From Roseovarius azorensis (GTDB lineage: Bacteria; Pseudomonadota; Alphaproteobacteria; Rhodobacterales; Rhodobacteraceae), in the NCBI RefSeq assembly GCF_900109455.1, contig NZ_FOAG01000003.1, forward strand, positions 62,001-126,000: a stretch of 64,000 bases of DNA, written 5' to 3'. The translations under genes were made by a program, and so were the position numbers. Below are positions 44,538-53,121 of this stretch, one piece after another (within the stretch, counting starts at the first letter, position 1; every line of letters begins with the position of its first letter). The notes under the pieces are model-generated. The model saw only the letters and a list, made by a program, of their open reading frames with translations, was not told the origin of the DNA and ran no database searches.

Positions 44538-45215
44538 ATGAAAATAGGAATTCTCAAAACCGGCCACGCCCCCGACATCGTGTTGGGGGAACTGGGCGAT
44601 TACGAGGTGATGTTCGCCGACCTTCTGGCCGGTCACGGCTTTGAGTTCGAGGCATACAACATCGTCGATGAGGAATTTCCTGACGGACCGGACGCTGCCG
44701 ACGGCTGGCTGATCACCGGATCGAAACACGGCGCTTACGAGGATCACCCGTGGATCCCGCCGCTTGAACAACTGATCCGCGACATCTATGCGGACGGACG
44801 CCCCCTGGTGGGGGTCTGCTTCGGGCATCAGATCATTGCACAGGCGCTCGGCGGCAAGGTCGAGAAATTCGCCGGCGGCTGGCAAGTGGGCGTGACGGAC
44901 TATGAAATCGAGGGGCAAACCCTGCCGCTCAACGCCTGGCATCAGGATCAGGTGACCGCGCTGCCGGAGGGGGCCGAGGTGGTGGGTACCAGCGATGCCT
45001 GCCAATACGCGGCCCTGCTTTATGGCAACCGCATCTACACGGTGCAGCCGCATCCGGAATTCACCGCCACCATGGTGGACCGGCTGATTCACCACCGCGC
45101 GCCCGGCGTGGTTCCGGATGATTTGCTGAAAGAGGCGGTGGCAAAGCTCGATCGGCCGACCGCAAATGATGTTATTGCCGCCCGCATGGCGGAATTTCTG
45201 AAACGAGGTGCCTGA
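44538..45215 (+). CDS. Class I glutamine amidotransferase-like hydrolase
   Basis: A 225-residue GATase1 protein. The nucleophile Cys is in VGVCFGHQIIAQALGG, and the His/Glu pair is in VQPHPEFT. In this context it probably cleaves a gamma-glutamyl amide (as PuuD does in gamma-glutamyl-GABA hydrolysis), although its sequence is of the GMP-synthase-like subclass rather than C26/PuuD. It ends 1 bp before the second GS-like gene and starts 58 bp after the first. Confidence 0.84.
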   Translation: MKIGILKTGHAPDIVLGELGDYEVMFADLLAGHGFEFEAYNIVDEEFPDGPDAADGWLITGSKHGAYEDHPWIPPLEQLIRDIYADGRPLVGVCFGHQIIAQALGGKVEKFAGGWQVGVTDYEIEGQTLPLNAWHQDQVTALPEGAEVVGTSDACQYAALLYGNRIYTVQPHPEFTATMVDRLIHHRAPGVVPDDLLKEAVAKLDRPTANDVIAARMAEFLKRGA

Positions 45216-45216
45216 C

Positions 45217-46584
45217 ATGGCCGACCTGACCGATCTGACCAATGCCCTGCCCGCTCCGGCGCGGGCCTATCTTGAAAACCGCCGTCTGGATGAGGTGGAA
45301 TGCATCATCTCCGACCTGCCCGGCATCGCCCGCGGCAAGGCCGTGCCCGCATCCAAATTCACCCGCCAGGCCTATTTCCACCTGCCGGATTCGATCTTTT
45401 ACCAGACCATCACCGGCGATTGGGGCGAGGCGGCAGGCGAGGACGGGTTCATCGAACGCGACATGATCCTGAAACCCGACATGTCCACCGCCACCGCGGC
45501 CCCCTGGACCGCCGACTGGACATTGCAGGTGATCCACGACGCCTATGACCGCGAGGACGCGCCAATTCCCTTCAGCCCGCGCAACGTGCTGCGGCATGTG
45601 GTGGATCTCTACAAGAAGCACGGCATGAAACCCGTGGTCGCCCCCGAGATGGAATTCTTTCTTGTTGCCCGCAATCTGGATCCGGCGCAGGAAATCAAGC
45701 CGATGATGGGCCGATCCGGTCGCCCCGCCGCCGCGCGTCAGGCCTATTCGATGACCGCCGTGGACGAATTTGGCCCGGTGATCGACGATATCTACGATTT
45801 CGCCGAGGCGCAGGGGTTCGAGATCGACGGGATAACTCAGGAGGGGGGCGCCGGACAGCTGGAAATCAACCTGCGCCACGGCGATCCGATCAAGCTTGCC
45901 GACGAGGTGTTCTATTTCAAACGCCTGATCCGCGAGGCGGCGCTGCGCCACGATTGCTTTGCCACCTTCATGGCCAAACCGATCGAGGACGAACCAGGCA
46001 GCGCCATGCATATCCACCACTCGATTCTCGATATCGAGACGGGCCGCAACCTCTTCGCCGGACCGCAGGGTGGCGAGACGGATGCGTTTTTCCACTTTAT
46101 CGGCGGGTTGCAGAAGCACCTGCCCTCGGCCATCGCGGTGCTGGCCCCTTACGTCAATTCCTATCGCCGCTACGTCAAGGATCATGCCGCCCCGATCAAT
46201 CTGGAATGGGGCCGCGACAACCGCACCACTGGCATTCGCGTACCGCTTTCTGGGCCAGAGGCGCGCCGGGTCGAGAACCGGCTGGCGGGAATGGATTGCA
46301 ACCCCTATCTGGGCATCGCGGCAAGCCTCGCCTGTGGCCTTTTGGGCATTCTCAAGGAGGAATGGCCGCGCAAGCAGTTCAGGGGCGATGCCTATTCCGG
46401 CGAACCGGATATTCCCAACGTCATGGGCGACGCGCTCGACATGTTCGCGGAGGCGACGGATCTGCATGACATTCTTGGACCGGAATTCGCCCGCGTCTAC
46501 GGTATCGTGAAACGCGCCGAATACGTCGAATTCCTGCAGGTCATCAGCCCGTGGGAGCGCGAGCATCTGCTGCTCAACGTCTGA
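45217..46584 (+). CDS. Glutamine-synthetase-family gamma-glutamylamide synthetase (PuuA-like, second copy)
   Basis: A 455-residue GS-fold ligase with ECIISDLPGIARGKAVPASK at the start, then VAPEMEFFLVAR, QEGGAGQLEINLRHGDP and YVNSYRRYVKDHAAPINLEW. It is clearly diverged from the first copy. Members include gamma-glutamylputrescine synthetase. The ATG at 45217 is preferred over an upstream GTG at 45208 because the latter lies within the preceding gene. It is followed by the FAD oxidase gene; the pair matches PuuA-PuuB. Confidence 0.88.
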   Translation: MADLTDLTNALPAPARAYLENRRLDEVECIISDLPGIARGKAVPASKFTRQAYFHLPDSIFYQTITGDWGEAAGEDGFIERDMILKPDMSTATAAPWTADWTLQVIHDAYDREDAPIPFSPRNVLRHVVDLYKKHGMKPVVAPEMEFFLVARNLDPAQEIKPMMGRSGRPAAARQAYSMTAVDEFGPVIDDIYDFAEAQGFEIDGITQEGGAGQLEINLRHGDPIKLADEVFYFKRLIREAALRHDCFATFMAKPIEDEPGSAMHIHHSILDIETGRNLFAGPQGGETDAFFHFIGGLQKHLPSAIAVLAPYVNSYRRYVKDHAAPINLEWGRDNRTTGIRVPLSGPEARRVENRLAGMDCNPYLGIAASLACGLLGILKEEWPRKQFRGDAYSGEPDIPNVMGDALDMFAEATDLHDILGPEFARVYGIVKRAEYVEFLQVISPWEREHLLLNV

Positions 46585-46607
46585 TCCGGTGGTGATCGCG
46601 GGACAAT

Positions 46608-46628
46608 GGGTATTTTTGCCAAGAAGAA
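46608..46628 (+). repeat. GGGTATTTTTGCCAAGAAGAA element upstream of the FAD oxidase
   Basis: A 21-nt motif differing by one base from that at 20093-20113 (minus strand) and ending 3 bp before the ATG at 46632. Its AAGAAGAA end may also act as a weak ribosome site. No strong hairpin precedes this copy. Confidence 0.55.
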
Positions 46629-46631
46629 ACA

Positions 46632-47936
46632 ATGAACCTGCTCTATGCCAATGACCGGCGCGGCGAATATCCCGAGAGCTGGTATGCCGCCACCACCCGT
46701 CCCTTGCCCCGGTTCGATCCGCTGCGTGGCCGGGTGCGGGCAGATGTCTGCGTGGTGGGCGCGGGCTATACCGGCCTCTCGGCGGCGCTGCATCTGGCCG
46801 AGGCGGGCATGGATGTGGTGCTGCTGGAGGCGCAGCGCGTCGGCTTTGGCGCCTCGGGGCGCAACGGCGGGCAACTGGGAAGCGGCCAGCGGATGGGGCA
46901 GATGGCGCTCGAGCGGCTGGTCGGGCACGAGGATGCGCTCAGACTCTGGCACATGGCCGAAGAAGCCAAGGATCTGGTCAGATCGCTGGTGGCGCGACAT
47001 GACATCGACTGTCAACTGAGGCCCGGCGTAGCGCATGCCTGTTTCTCGGATCGCGAAGTGGCCGGGGAACACGCCTATGCCGATTACCTGGCCGAACGCT
47101 ACGGCTACAGCCATCTGGAAAAGCTCGATCACGACGCGATGCAGGCGATCTGCCCCTCGCCCGCCTATCGGGGTGGCACGCTCGACATGGGCGCAGGTCA
47201 TCTGCACCCGCTGGCCTATGCTCTGGGGCTGGCGCGGGCGGCAAAAGCGGCGGGGGTGCACATCCACGAGGGATCGGCGGTACATGCCATCACGCGCAGC
47301 GCGCAGGCGCGGGTAGCGACCGATGCCGGCCATGTCGAGGCCGACCACGTGATCCTGGCCTGCAACGGCTATCTGGGAGGGCTTGATCGCAGGGTAGCTG
47401 CCCGCGTTATGCCGATCAACAATTTCATTGTCGCAACCGAGCCCCTGGGCGATGACGCGACGCGCGTGCTGACGCGCGATGTGGCGGTGGCCGATACGAA
47501 ATTCGTGGTGAACTACTTTCGCCTCAGCCACGACAGACGGCTGCTGTTCGGCGGCGGCGAGAGTTACGGCTACCGCTTTCCTTCCGACATCCGCGCGACG
47601 GTGCGCAAGCCGATGCTGGAGATTTTCCCGCATCTGCACGATGCGCGCATCGACTACGCCTGGGGCGGCACGCTGGCAATCACGATGCGGCGCATGCCCT
47701 ATCTCGCGCGGCTCGCACCCAACATGCTGAGCGCGTCGGGTTATTCCGGTCATGGCCTGGGCGCCGCCACCCATGCGGGCAAGCTCATGGCCGAGGCGGT
47801 GCGCGGTCAGGCCGAGGGTTTCGACACCATGGCGCGGGTGCCTGCCCCGCCCTTTCCTGGCGGAACGGCGCTGCGCAACCCGCTTCTGGTGCTGGCAATG
47901 ACCTGGTTCTCGCTGCGCGACCGGCTGGGTATCTGA
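46632..47936 (+). CDS. FAD-dependent amine/amino-acid oxidase, PuuB/DAO-like
   Basis: A 434-residue DAO-family flavoprotein. The dinucleotide motif is VCVVGAGYTGLSAALHLAEAG, the ribose-binding Glu follows in VVLLEAQRVGFGASGRNGGQ, and the C-terminal SGYSGHGLGAATHAGKL closes the FAD site. The GASGRNGGQL block is typical of PuuB-like gamma-glutamylputrescine oxidases. It acts after the GS-like ligases to oxidise a glutamylated amine to an aldehyde. No aldehyde dehydrogenase (PuuC) is linked. Confidence 0.88.
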   Translation: MNLLYANDRRGEYPESWYAATTRPLPRFDPLRGRVRADVCVVGAGYTGLSAALHLAEAGMDVVLLEAQRVGFGASGRNGGQLGSGQRMGQMALERLVGHEDALRLWHMAEEAKDLVRSLVARHDIDCQLRPGVAHACFSDREVAGEHAYADYLAERYGYSHLEKLDHDAMQAICPSPAYRGGTLDMGAGHLHPLAYALGLARAAKAAGVHIHEGSAVHAITRSAQARVATDAGHVEADHVILACNGYLGGLDRRVAARVMPINNFIVATEPLGDDATRVLTRDVAVADTKFVVNYFRLSHDRRLLFGGGESYGYRFPSDIRATVRKPMLEIFPHLHDARIDYAWGGTLAITMRRMPYLARLAPNMLSASGYSGHGLGAATHAGKLMAEAVRGQAEGFDTMARVPAPPFPGGTALRNPLLVLAMTWFSLRDRLGI

Positions 47937-48070
47937 CGCCCTTCACGCCTTGCGAAAAAGCCACAATCCGCACAGCAGAGTAGCGGGATGCGGAATCTTT
48001 TGGCATTCTGTTACATTTTCGGGCTACATGTTCTGAAAATCCGAAACTAACATTCAGGAAGTCTGAAAAT

Positions 48071-49282
48071 ATGACCCTTACCCCGAATGTCTATGACGCA
48101 GAGTCCATTCCCGAAGCCGCCCGCGCCGAGATTGACCGGATGCTGCAATCAGGGGATCTCTTTCGTTATACCGCACCCGAGAACGCGCCGGTGACTCTGC
48201 TTGAACAAGAATTCGCGGCGCTGATGGGTTCGAAATACGCACTGGCCGTTTCGTCCTGTTCGGCGGCGCTGTTTCTGTCGCTCAAGGCGCTCGGTCTGCC
48301 GCGCGATGCGCGGGTGCTGATTCCCGGTTTTACCTTTGCTGCCGTGCCCTCTTCTGTCATTCACGCCGATTGCGTGCCCGTGCTCTGCGAGGTCGGCGGG
48401 AATTACCGCGTCGATCTGGCGGATTTCGAGGCGCGGCTGGATAACGCGATCGCCGCAGTCATCATCAGCCACATGCGCGGCCATACCTCGGACATGGACC
48501 GGATCATGGCGCTTTGCGACGCACGCAGCATCCCCATCATCGAAGACGCCGCACATTCGCTGGGCACCACCTGGGGCGGACGCAATATCGGCACGATCGG
48601 TCGGATCGGCTGTTTCAGCTTTCAGTCCTACAAGCTGGTCAATGCCGGTGAAGGCGGGATCATGGTCAGCGACGACCCGGAGCTGATCGCCCGCGCGGTG
48701 ATCATGTCGGGCGCGTATGAGCATAACTGGGCCAAGCATCTGACTGCGCCAGATCCGGCGCTCGAGGCGGCGTTCGCCCGCGCGCAGAACAGGCTGCCGC
48801 TCTATAATCTGAGGCTGAACAACCTTTCGGCGGCAATCATCCGCCCGCAACTGCCCGAGGTGACGCGGCGAGTCGCGCAGGGTCGGGCCAATCACGATCA
48901 CGTGGCGGCACGGCTCAACGCCTCGCCCTGGCTGCATGTGCCCGAAAAGCTGGCGCCAGAGGAACGTGCGCCGGATTCGATCCAGTTCAATCTCGTGGAC
49001 ATGACCGATACCGAGACCCGCGCCTTTGCCGCTGCCGCAGCGGCGCGCGGCGTAAAGGTGCAGGTGTTTGGTCAGAGCACGGACAATGCCCGCGCCTTCT
49101 GGAACTGGCAATTTCTGCCCGGCGCCACGCCGGATCTGCCAAAAACGCGCGCTATGCTGATGCGCGCCTGTGATACCCGCCTGCCCGCCCGCCTGACCAG
49201 GACCGAACTCGACATGATCGCCGAGGCGATCCTGATGGCCGCTACGGATGTCATGGGCAACAGCCGCGCCTACGGCACATGA
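48071..49282 (+). CDS. DegT/DnrJ/EryC1/StrS-family PLP aminotransferase
   Basis: A 403-residue sugar-aminotransferase-type enzyme. The PLP lysine is in CFSFQSYKLVNAGEGG, the PLP-Asp in IIEDAAHSLGTTWGG, and the LIPGFTFAAVPSSV segment is conserved. Family members make amino-sugars for surface polysaccharides or antibiotics, but no sugar-nucleotide genes are nearby. The ATG at 48071 has CAGGAAG upstream. It ends in a strong shared terminator. Confidence 0.87.
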   Translation: MTLTPNVYDAESIPEAARAEIDRMLQSGDLFRYTAPENAPVTLLEQEFAALMGSKYALAVSSCSAALFLSLKALGLPRDARVLIPGFTFAAVPSSVIHADCVPVLCEVGGNYRVDLADFEARLDNAIAAVIISHMRGHTSDMDRIMALCDARSIPIIEDAAHSLGTTWGGRNIGTIGRIGCFSFQSYKLVNAGEGGIMVSDDPELIARAVIMSGAYEHNWAKHLTAPDPALEAAFARAQNRLPLYNLRLNNLSAAIIRPQLPEVTRRVAQGRANHDHVAARLNASPWLHVPEKLAPEERAPDSIQFNLVDMTDTETRAFAAAAAARGVKVQVFGQSTDNARAFWNWQFLPGATPDLPKTRAMLMRACDTRLPARLTRTELDMIAEAILMAATDVMGNSRAYGT

Positions 49283-49289
49283 TCCCGAA

Positions 49290-49326
49290 AAAAGGGCCGC
49301 TTGCAGACGATGCAAGCGGCCCTTTT
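49290..49326. terminator. Strong bidirectional terminator
   Basis: A perfect 16-bp stem (AAAAGGGCCGCTTGCA pairing with 49311-49326) with loop GACGA. The T-rich 3' end on both strands makes it suitable for the DegT gene (plus) and the convergent yceI gene (minus). Confidence 0.88.
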
Positions 49327-49345
49327 CATTACGCGGACTGGAGTG

Positions 49346-49921
49346 TCACTCGGCCTTGCCCGCCTCTATGGAAATGCGCACCTCGACCTCGTCGCTGACA
49401 TAGGGCGCAAACTTGTCCACACCGAATTCCGAGCGCAACAGCGTGGTGGTCGCGTCAAAACCCAACCACGGCTTGTTTTCCATCGGATGCGCATCCGCCT
49501 TCTGGTTCAGCGTCGTATCCAACACGACGGATTTGGTCACCCCGTTCATCGTCAGATCGCCCGTGATCCTGGCGGTCATCTCGCCGGTCACCTCAATGCC
49601 GGTAGAGGTGAAGGTGACCATATCCCCTTCGCTCGCACCAAAGAAATCCTCGGACATGAAATGCTCTTCACGCTTTTCCCAGCCGGTGAACATCGACATT
49701 ACGGGCATGGACACGCTCACCGAAGACGCGGCCGGATCCTCGGCATCGAACATGATCTCGCCTTCAAAGCCGGAGAACATGCCGGTAGTGGTTGAAAATC
49801 CGAGGTGGTTGTAGCTGAACACAACCTGGCTGTGGCTGGGATCGAGATTGTATTTTTCTGGCGCGGCCAACGCGCCTGTTGCGGTCAGCGCAAGCGCTGC
49901 GGCAAGCAAAGTCTGTTTCAT
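49346..49921 (-). CDS. YceI-family periplasmic protein
   Basis: A 191-residue lipocalin-like protein of the YceI family, members of which bind isoprenoid-type ligands. The signal peptide (1-20) ends ALAAPEKY. YNLDPSHSQVVFSYNHLGFS and FTSTGIEVTGEMTARITGDLT-type strands follow, and GDLTMNGVTKSVVLD is the family signature. The ATG at 49921 has GGAGG upstream. The N-terminal extension of the open frame is rejected. Confidence 0.9.
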   Translation of the reverse strand: MKQTLLAAALALTATGALAAPEKYNLDPSHSQVVFSYNHLGFSTTTGMFSGFEGEIMFDAEDPAASSVSVSMPVMSMFTGWEKREEHFMSEDFFGASEGDMVTFTSTGIEVTGEMTARITGDLTMNGVTKSVVLDTTLNQKADAHPMENKPWLGFDATTTLLRSEFGVDKFAPYVSDEVEVRISIEAGKAE

Positions 49922-50003
49922 ACTGAGAGCCTCCAAGGCGGAAAATGTGTATCTTACGGTCACACAAATTGGCCCTGATCGTCCAAAGGACAATCCCGCA
50001 GTT

Positions 50004-50549
50004 TCAAACAAGCCCTGTGGATTGGCGAACACCTGACAGTTCGGCGCCGGGGTCAAGCGCGCGGCGCAGGGCTGCCTGCGTGTCCTGATCGGCGACATGC
50101 AGCGCGACGACAACCTGCCCGTTGGCATCGCGGGCCGTCAGCACGCTGTCGTGCAGAGATACCTCGGCGAGTTCGTCAATGTCATGTACCGCAACCAGAG
50201 GCTTGTCCGCGTCCATGCCGGGTCCGATGATTCTGATCTGGCGCGTTTCGGGATCAAACTGGATCTCGGACGGGCGATCATCGGTTTGACGGGGTATCAG
50301 GAAAACCAGCCCCAGACACAGCATTGTCACTGAAATCACGAGCTTGATCAGCATCATTGCCCCATCCCCGGGCGCCGAGGAAACCACCCACAGGCCCAGA
50401 GACGCTAGCACCAGCGTACCTCCAGTGAACAGCCGCAGCGCGCGGCGCAGGTGATATTCCGGGGTGGCATCCTCTGACTGCGCAACGGTATTCCCCGCCC
50501 CTTCCAAAGCGTTGACTCGCGCACGCAGAAGACCGGTCAATGCGACCAT
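50004..50549 (-). CDS. Hypothetical membrane protein with two transmembrane helices
   Basis: 181 residues. Two hydrophobic helices (about 42-57 LVLASLGLWVVSS and 67-86 LIKLVISVTMLCLGLVFLIP) separate a short N-terminus from a 95-residue C-terminal domain (DDRPSEIQFDPETRQIRIIG...). I recognise no family. It is transcribed toward yceI, with the rpsF promoter region on its other side. Confidence 0.7.
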   Translation of the reverse strand: MVALTGLLRARVNALEGAGNTVAQSEDATPEYHLRRALRLFTGGTLVLASLGLWVVSSAPGDGAMMLIKLVISVTMLCLGLVFLIPRQTDDRPSEIQFDPETRQIRIIGPGMDADKPLVAVHDIDELAEVSLHDSVLTARDANGQVVVALHVADQDTQAALRRALDPGAELSGVRQSTGLV

Positions 50550-50645
50550 GATCGCTTCCTTTCTGCTGAAACATGTCTTAATAACACCGCGAAAACGTCC
50601 GAAATGCGGCAGACAGACGGCAATCTGCTGGCGGGATCAAAGCGC

Positions 50646-50675
50646 CTTGCACAGCCCCCCGTGCCGATGTATACG
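50646..50675 (+). promoter_or_regulatory. Candidate rpsF-rpsR-rplI promoter
   Basis: CTTGCA (50646-50651) and TATACG (50670-50675) are 18 bp apart, about 107 bp before the rpsF ATG. Downstream in the leader GGGCC (50723-50727) and GGCCC (50740-50744) form a small hairpin that could be an S6/S18 autoregulation site; that is only a suggestion. Confidence 0.45.
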
Positions 50676-50781
50676 CGCCCAACCTTTCGCATCTGATTTA
50701 TACCGCGCAGTCTCTCGTGGATGGGCCGCGAAAGGGTTTGGCCCCTCCTATGAAATGCGCCTTGATAGAAATGGAGACGAC

Positions 50782-51189
50782 ATGCCCCTCTATGAGCATG
50801 TGATGATCGCGCGTCAGGATCTGTCCAACGCGCAAGCCGAAGGCCTGATCGAACATTTTGGCGCCGTGCTGGCCGACAATGGCGGCACCCTCGTGGAAAG
50901 CGAGTATTGGGGCGTGAAGACGATGGCCTACAAGATCAACAAGAACCGCAAGGGTCATTATGCCTTTCTCAAGACCGACGCGCCGTCGGTCGCGGTTCAG
51001 GAGATGGAGCGCCTGATGCGCCTGCATGACGACGTCATGCGCATTCTGACCATAAAGGTCGACGCGCATGAAGAAGGTCCGTCTGTCCAGATGCAAAAGC
51101 GCGATGAGCGCAGCGACCGGGGCGACCGGGGCGACCGTCCGGATCGTGGCGAACGCAGCGATCGCGGCGAACGCCGCGAGCGCCGCTGA
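50782..51189 (+). CDS. rpsF: 30S ribosomal protein S6
   Basis: Binds S18 and 16S rRNA in the small-subunit platform. The S6 core runs to about residue 100 (MPLYEHVMIARQDLSNAQAE, YWGVKTMAYKINKNRKGHY). The last about 30 residues are a low-complexity Arg/Asp/Gly/Glu tail with RGD- and RGER-type repeats, longer than in E. coli before Glu-tail modification. The ATG at 50782 has GGAG upstream. First gene of the rpsF-rpsR-rplI operon. Confidence 0.97.
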   Translation: MPLYEHVMIARQDLSNAQAEGLIEHFGAVLADNGGTLVESEYWGVKTMAYKINKNRKGHYAFLKTDAPSVAVQEMERLMRLHDDVMRILTIKVDAHEEGPSVQMQKRDERSDRGDRGDRPDRGERSDRGERRERR

Positions 51190-51217
51190 TCCATCCCTGA
51201 AGAAAGGACCATAAACC

Positions 51218-51445
51218 ATGGCTACCAAACCGTTTTTTCGCCGCCGCAAGGTCTGTCCCTTCTCCGGTGACGACGCCCCCAGGATCGACTATAAGGACAC
51301 GCGCCTGTTGCAGCGCTACATTTCCGAACGCGGTAAGATCGTGCCGTCGCGCATCACCGCCGTGTCGGCCAAGAAGCAGCGTGAGCTGGCCCGCGCCATC
51401 AAGCGCGCCCGCTTCCTCGCCCTGCTTCCCTATGCCGTGAAATAA
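51218..51445 (+). CDS. rpsR: 30S ribosomal protein S18
   Basis: A 75-residue ribosomal protein with [15 protein letters not shown] at the N-terminus, the [20 protein letters not shown] core and the basic [15 protein letters not shown] end. It is the S6 partner and is co-transcribed with rpsF (28-bp gap). Confidence 0.98.
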   Translation: MATKPFFRRRKVCPFSGDDAPRIDYKDTRLLQRYISERGKIVPSRITAVSAKKQRELARAIKRARFLALLPYAVK

Positions 51446-51456
51446 GGAGAGAAACG

Positions 51457-52077
51457 ATGCAAGTTATCCTTCTTGAACGCGTGGCCAAGCTTGGCCAGAT
51501 GGGCGAAGTTGTTGATGTAAAGGCAGGCTTTGCCCGCAACTATCTCCTGCCACAGGGCAAGGCGCTGTCGGCATCGGCCAAGAACATCGCCGACTTCGAA
51601 TCCCGCAAGGCACAGCTTGAAACCCAGAACCTCGAGACCCGTAAAGAGGCCGAGGCGATAGCCGAAAAACTGAACGGCCAGCAATTCGTCGTGATCCGTC
51701 AAGCATCGGACGGCGGCGCGCTCTACGGCTCGGTCAGCACCCGCGACGCTGCGGATGCCGCCAGCCAGAACGGCTTTACCGTTGACCGCAAGCAGGTCGC
51801 ATTGACCCGCCCGATCAAGGAGTTGGGCCTTCATGACGTGATCGTCACGCTGCACCCCGAGGTCGAGGCGCGGATTCAGTTGAACGTGGCCCGCTCTGCC
51901 GAAGAGGCGGAACTTCAGGCCTCGGGCAAATCGATTCAGGATGCCGCCGCCGAGGCAGATCAGGCCGCAGATTTCGAGATCGCGGAACTGTTCGAGGATA
52001 TTGGTGCCGCTGCATCCGAGGATGATTACCTTGGCCAGGCCGTGCGGTCCCCCGAATCGGACGACGATAACGCCTGA
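51457..52077 (+). CDS. rplI: 50S ribosomal protein L9
   Basis: L9 links two domains by a long helix and affects frameshift fidelity. [20 protein letters not shown] and [16 protein letters not shown] are the N-terminal signature; the C-terminal domain follows [17 protein letters not shown]. At 206 residues it is longer than E. coli L9 (149) owing to a C-terminal acidic extension common in alphaproteobacteria. It is 11 bp after rpsR. Confidence 0.97.
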   Translation: MQVILLERVAKLGQMGEVVDVKAGFARNYLLPQGKALSASAKNIADFESRKAQLETQNLETRKEAEAIAEKLNGQQFVVIRQASDGGALYGSVSTRDAADAASQNGFTVDRKQVALTRPIKELGLHDVIVTLHPEVEARIQLNVARSAEEAELQASGKSIQDAAAEADQAADFEIAELFEDIGAAASEDDYLGQAVRSPESDDDNA

Positions 52078-52100
52078 TCTGGCTCATTGTTTCCGGAATG

Positions 52101-52128
52101 AACGCCGCGCATGTCCATGCGCGGCGTT
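52101..52128 (+). terminator. Terminator of the rpsF-rpsR-rplI operon
   Basis: AACGCCGCGCATG (52101-52113) and CATGCGCGGCGTT (52116-52128) form a perfect 13-bp stem with a 2-nt spacer, then TTTCCC. It is 24 bp after the rplI stop. Confidence 0.82.
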
Positions 52129-52192
52129 TCCCTTGATGGTCGTCTCGACAAGCCATGCCGAGGAATGTTAGCGTTGGCTCCTGTCGGTTGGG

Positions 52193-52233
52193 CATGCTAC
52201 GATGGCATGTCCGACATGTTACGATTGCACGTC
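52193..52233 (+). promoter_or_regulatory. Tandem 19-bp repeats upstream of luxR (lux-box-like)
   Basis: CATGCTACGATGGCATGTC (52193-52211) and CATGTTACGATTGCACGTC (52215-52233) match at 16 of 19 positions with a period of 22 bp, about two helix turns. The first copy has CATGC/GCATG dyad symmetry, and the second is a degenerate dyad. They end 33 bp before the luxR start, where LuxR-type autoregulation would occur. Confidence 0.55.
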
Positions 52234-52266
52234 AGGTCCCCCCTCTCGAACGGGCGAAGGCTGCGG

Positions 52267-52998
52267 ATGCACAAACTACCGGGTGTCTATCTAGACTACG
52301 ATCTGTTCGATCTTGGTGCTCTTCCCGATGCTTCCGAGGACTTTGTCGGCTTTCTCTTCAACATACGCGAAAAATTCGGCCTGGATGATGTCGCCTATGC
52401 CGGCATGAATCCGATAAACGGCAGCGTTTTCGGACATGTTACCTATGGGGATGCCTGGAAAATGCACTATGTCGAACACGGATTCCACCGGATTGACCCC
52501 ACACTCCAGAAAGCGCGGCGCAGTATCGCTCCGGTTGACTGGTCGCGTCTCGAAAGGGATCAGGACTTTCGCCGGGTCTTTGACGATGCCCGCGATTTCG
52601 GCATTCACGATCAGGGCCTTACCATTCCTGTGCGCGGCCCTTACGGTGACATAGGCGGCCTCAGCGTGACCAGCAGCCTGTCGCGCACGGAATGGAACAA
52701 GCTCAAGAGCGACGTCATCGTCGGCCTGCAATCCGTTGCGGTGCATGTGCATGATATGGTCATCCGATCCGACAGCCTGTCGAACCTGCTCAAGACACCC
52801 AACCTGTCGCAGCGGGAAATCGAAGTGCTGCAATGGATCTCGGCAGGCAAATCGCAGCAGGATATCGCGGATATCCTGACGATCTCGAACAGAACGGTCG
52901 AGGTCCACCTCAGGTCCGCCCGCCACAAGCTCTATGCGCTGACCACGGCCCAGGCGGTCGGGCGGGCAATTTCAATGGGCCTGATCTATCCCGGCTGA
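52267..52998 (+). CDS. LuxR-family acyl-homoserine-lactone-responsive regulator
   Basis: A 243-residue quorum-sensing regulator. The N-terminal autoinducer-binding domain shows the conserved tyrosine-tryptophan-Asp-Pro pattern (GDAWKMHYVEHGFHRIDP and ARRSIAPVDWS), and the C-terminal LuxR helix-turn-helix is LSQREIEVLQWISAGKSQQD and VEVHLRSARHKL. The ATG at 52267 is preferred because it starts the family domain. It is followed 124 bp downstream by the luxI gene, so the pair is a complete LuxR/LuxI system. The cognate AHL cannot be read from sequence. Confidence 0.92.
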   Translation: MHKLPGVYLDYDLFDLGALPDASEDFVGFLFNIREKFGLDDVAYAGMNPINGSVFGHVTYGDAWKMHYVEHGFHRIDPTLQKARRSIAPVDWSRLERDQDFRRVFDDARDFGIHDQGLTIPVRGPYGDIGGLSVTSSLSRTEWNKLKSDVIVGLQSVAVHVHDMVIRSDSLSNLLKTPNLSQREIEVLQWISAGKSQQDIADILTISNRTVEVHLRSARHKLYALTTAQAVGRAISMGLIYPG

Positions 52999-53121
52999 TC
53001 GGCCGTCCTCCCCCGAGAATCACGATAAATTCAACTACGGGATTTCCCCAATAGCGTCCCGTGGCGTTTCGCATACTCTTTTGCGCACGATCCATCACTT
53101 ACAACGGCATGGGGAAGTCCG

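Noticed and set aside
45172..46632. 486-codon open frame antisense to the second GS-like gene
   Set aside because: Shadow of a conserved gene.
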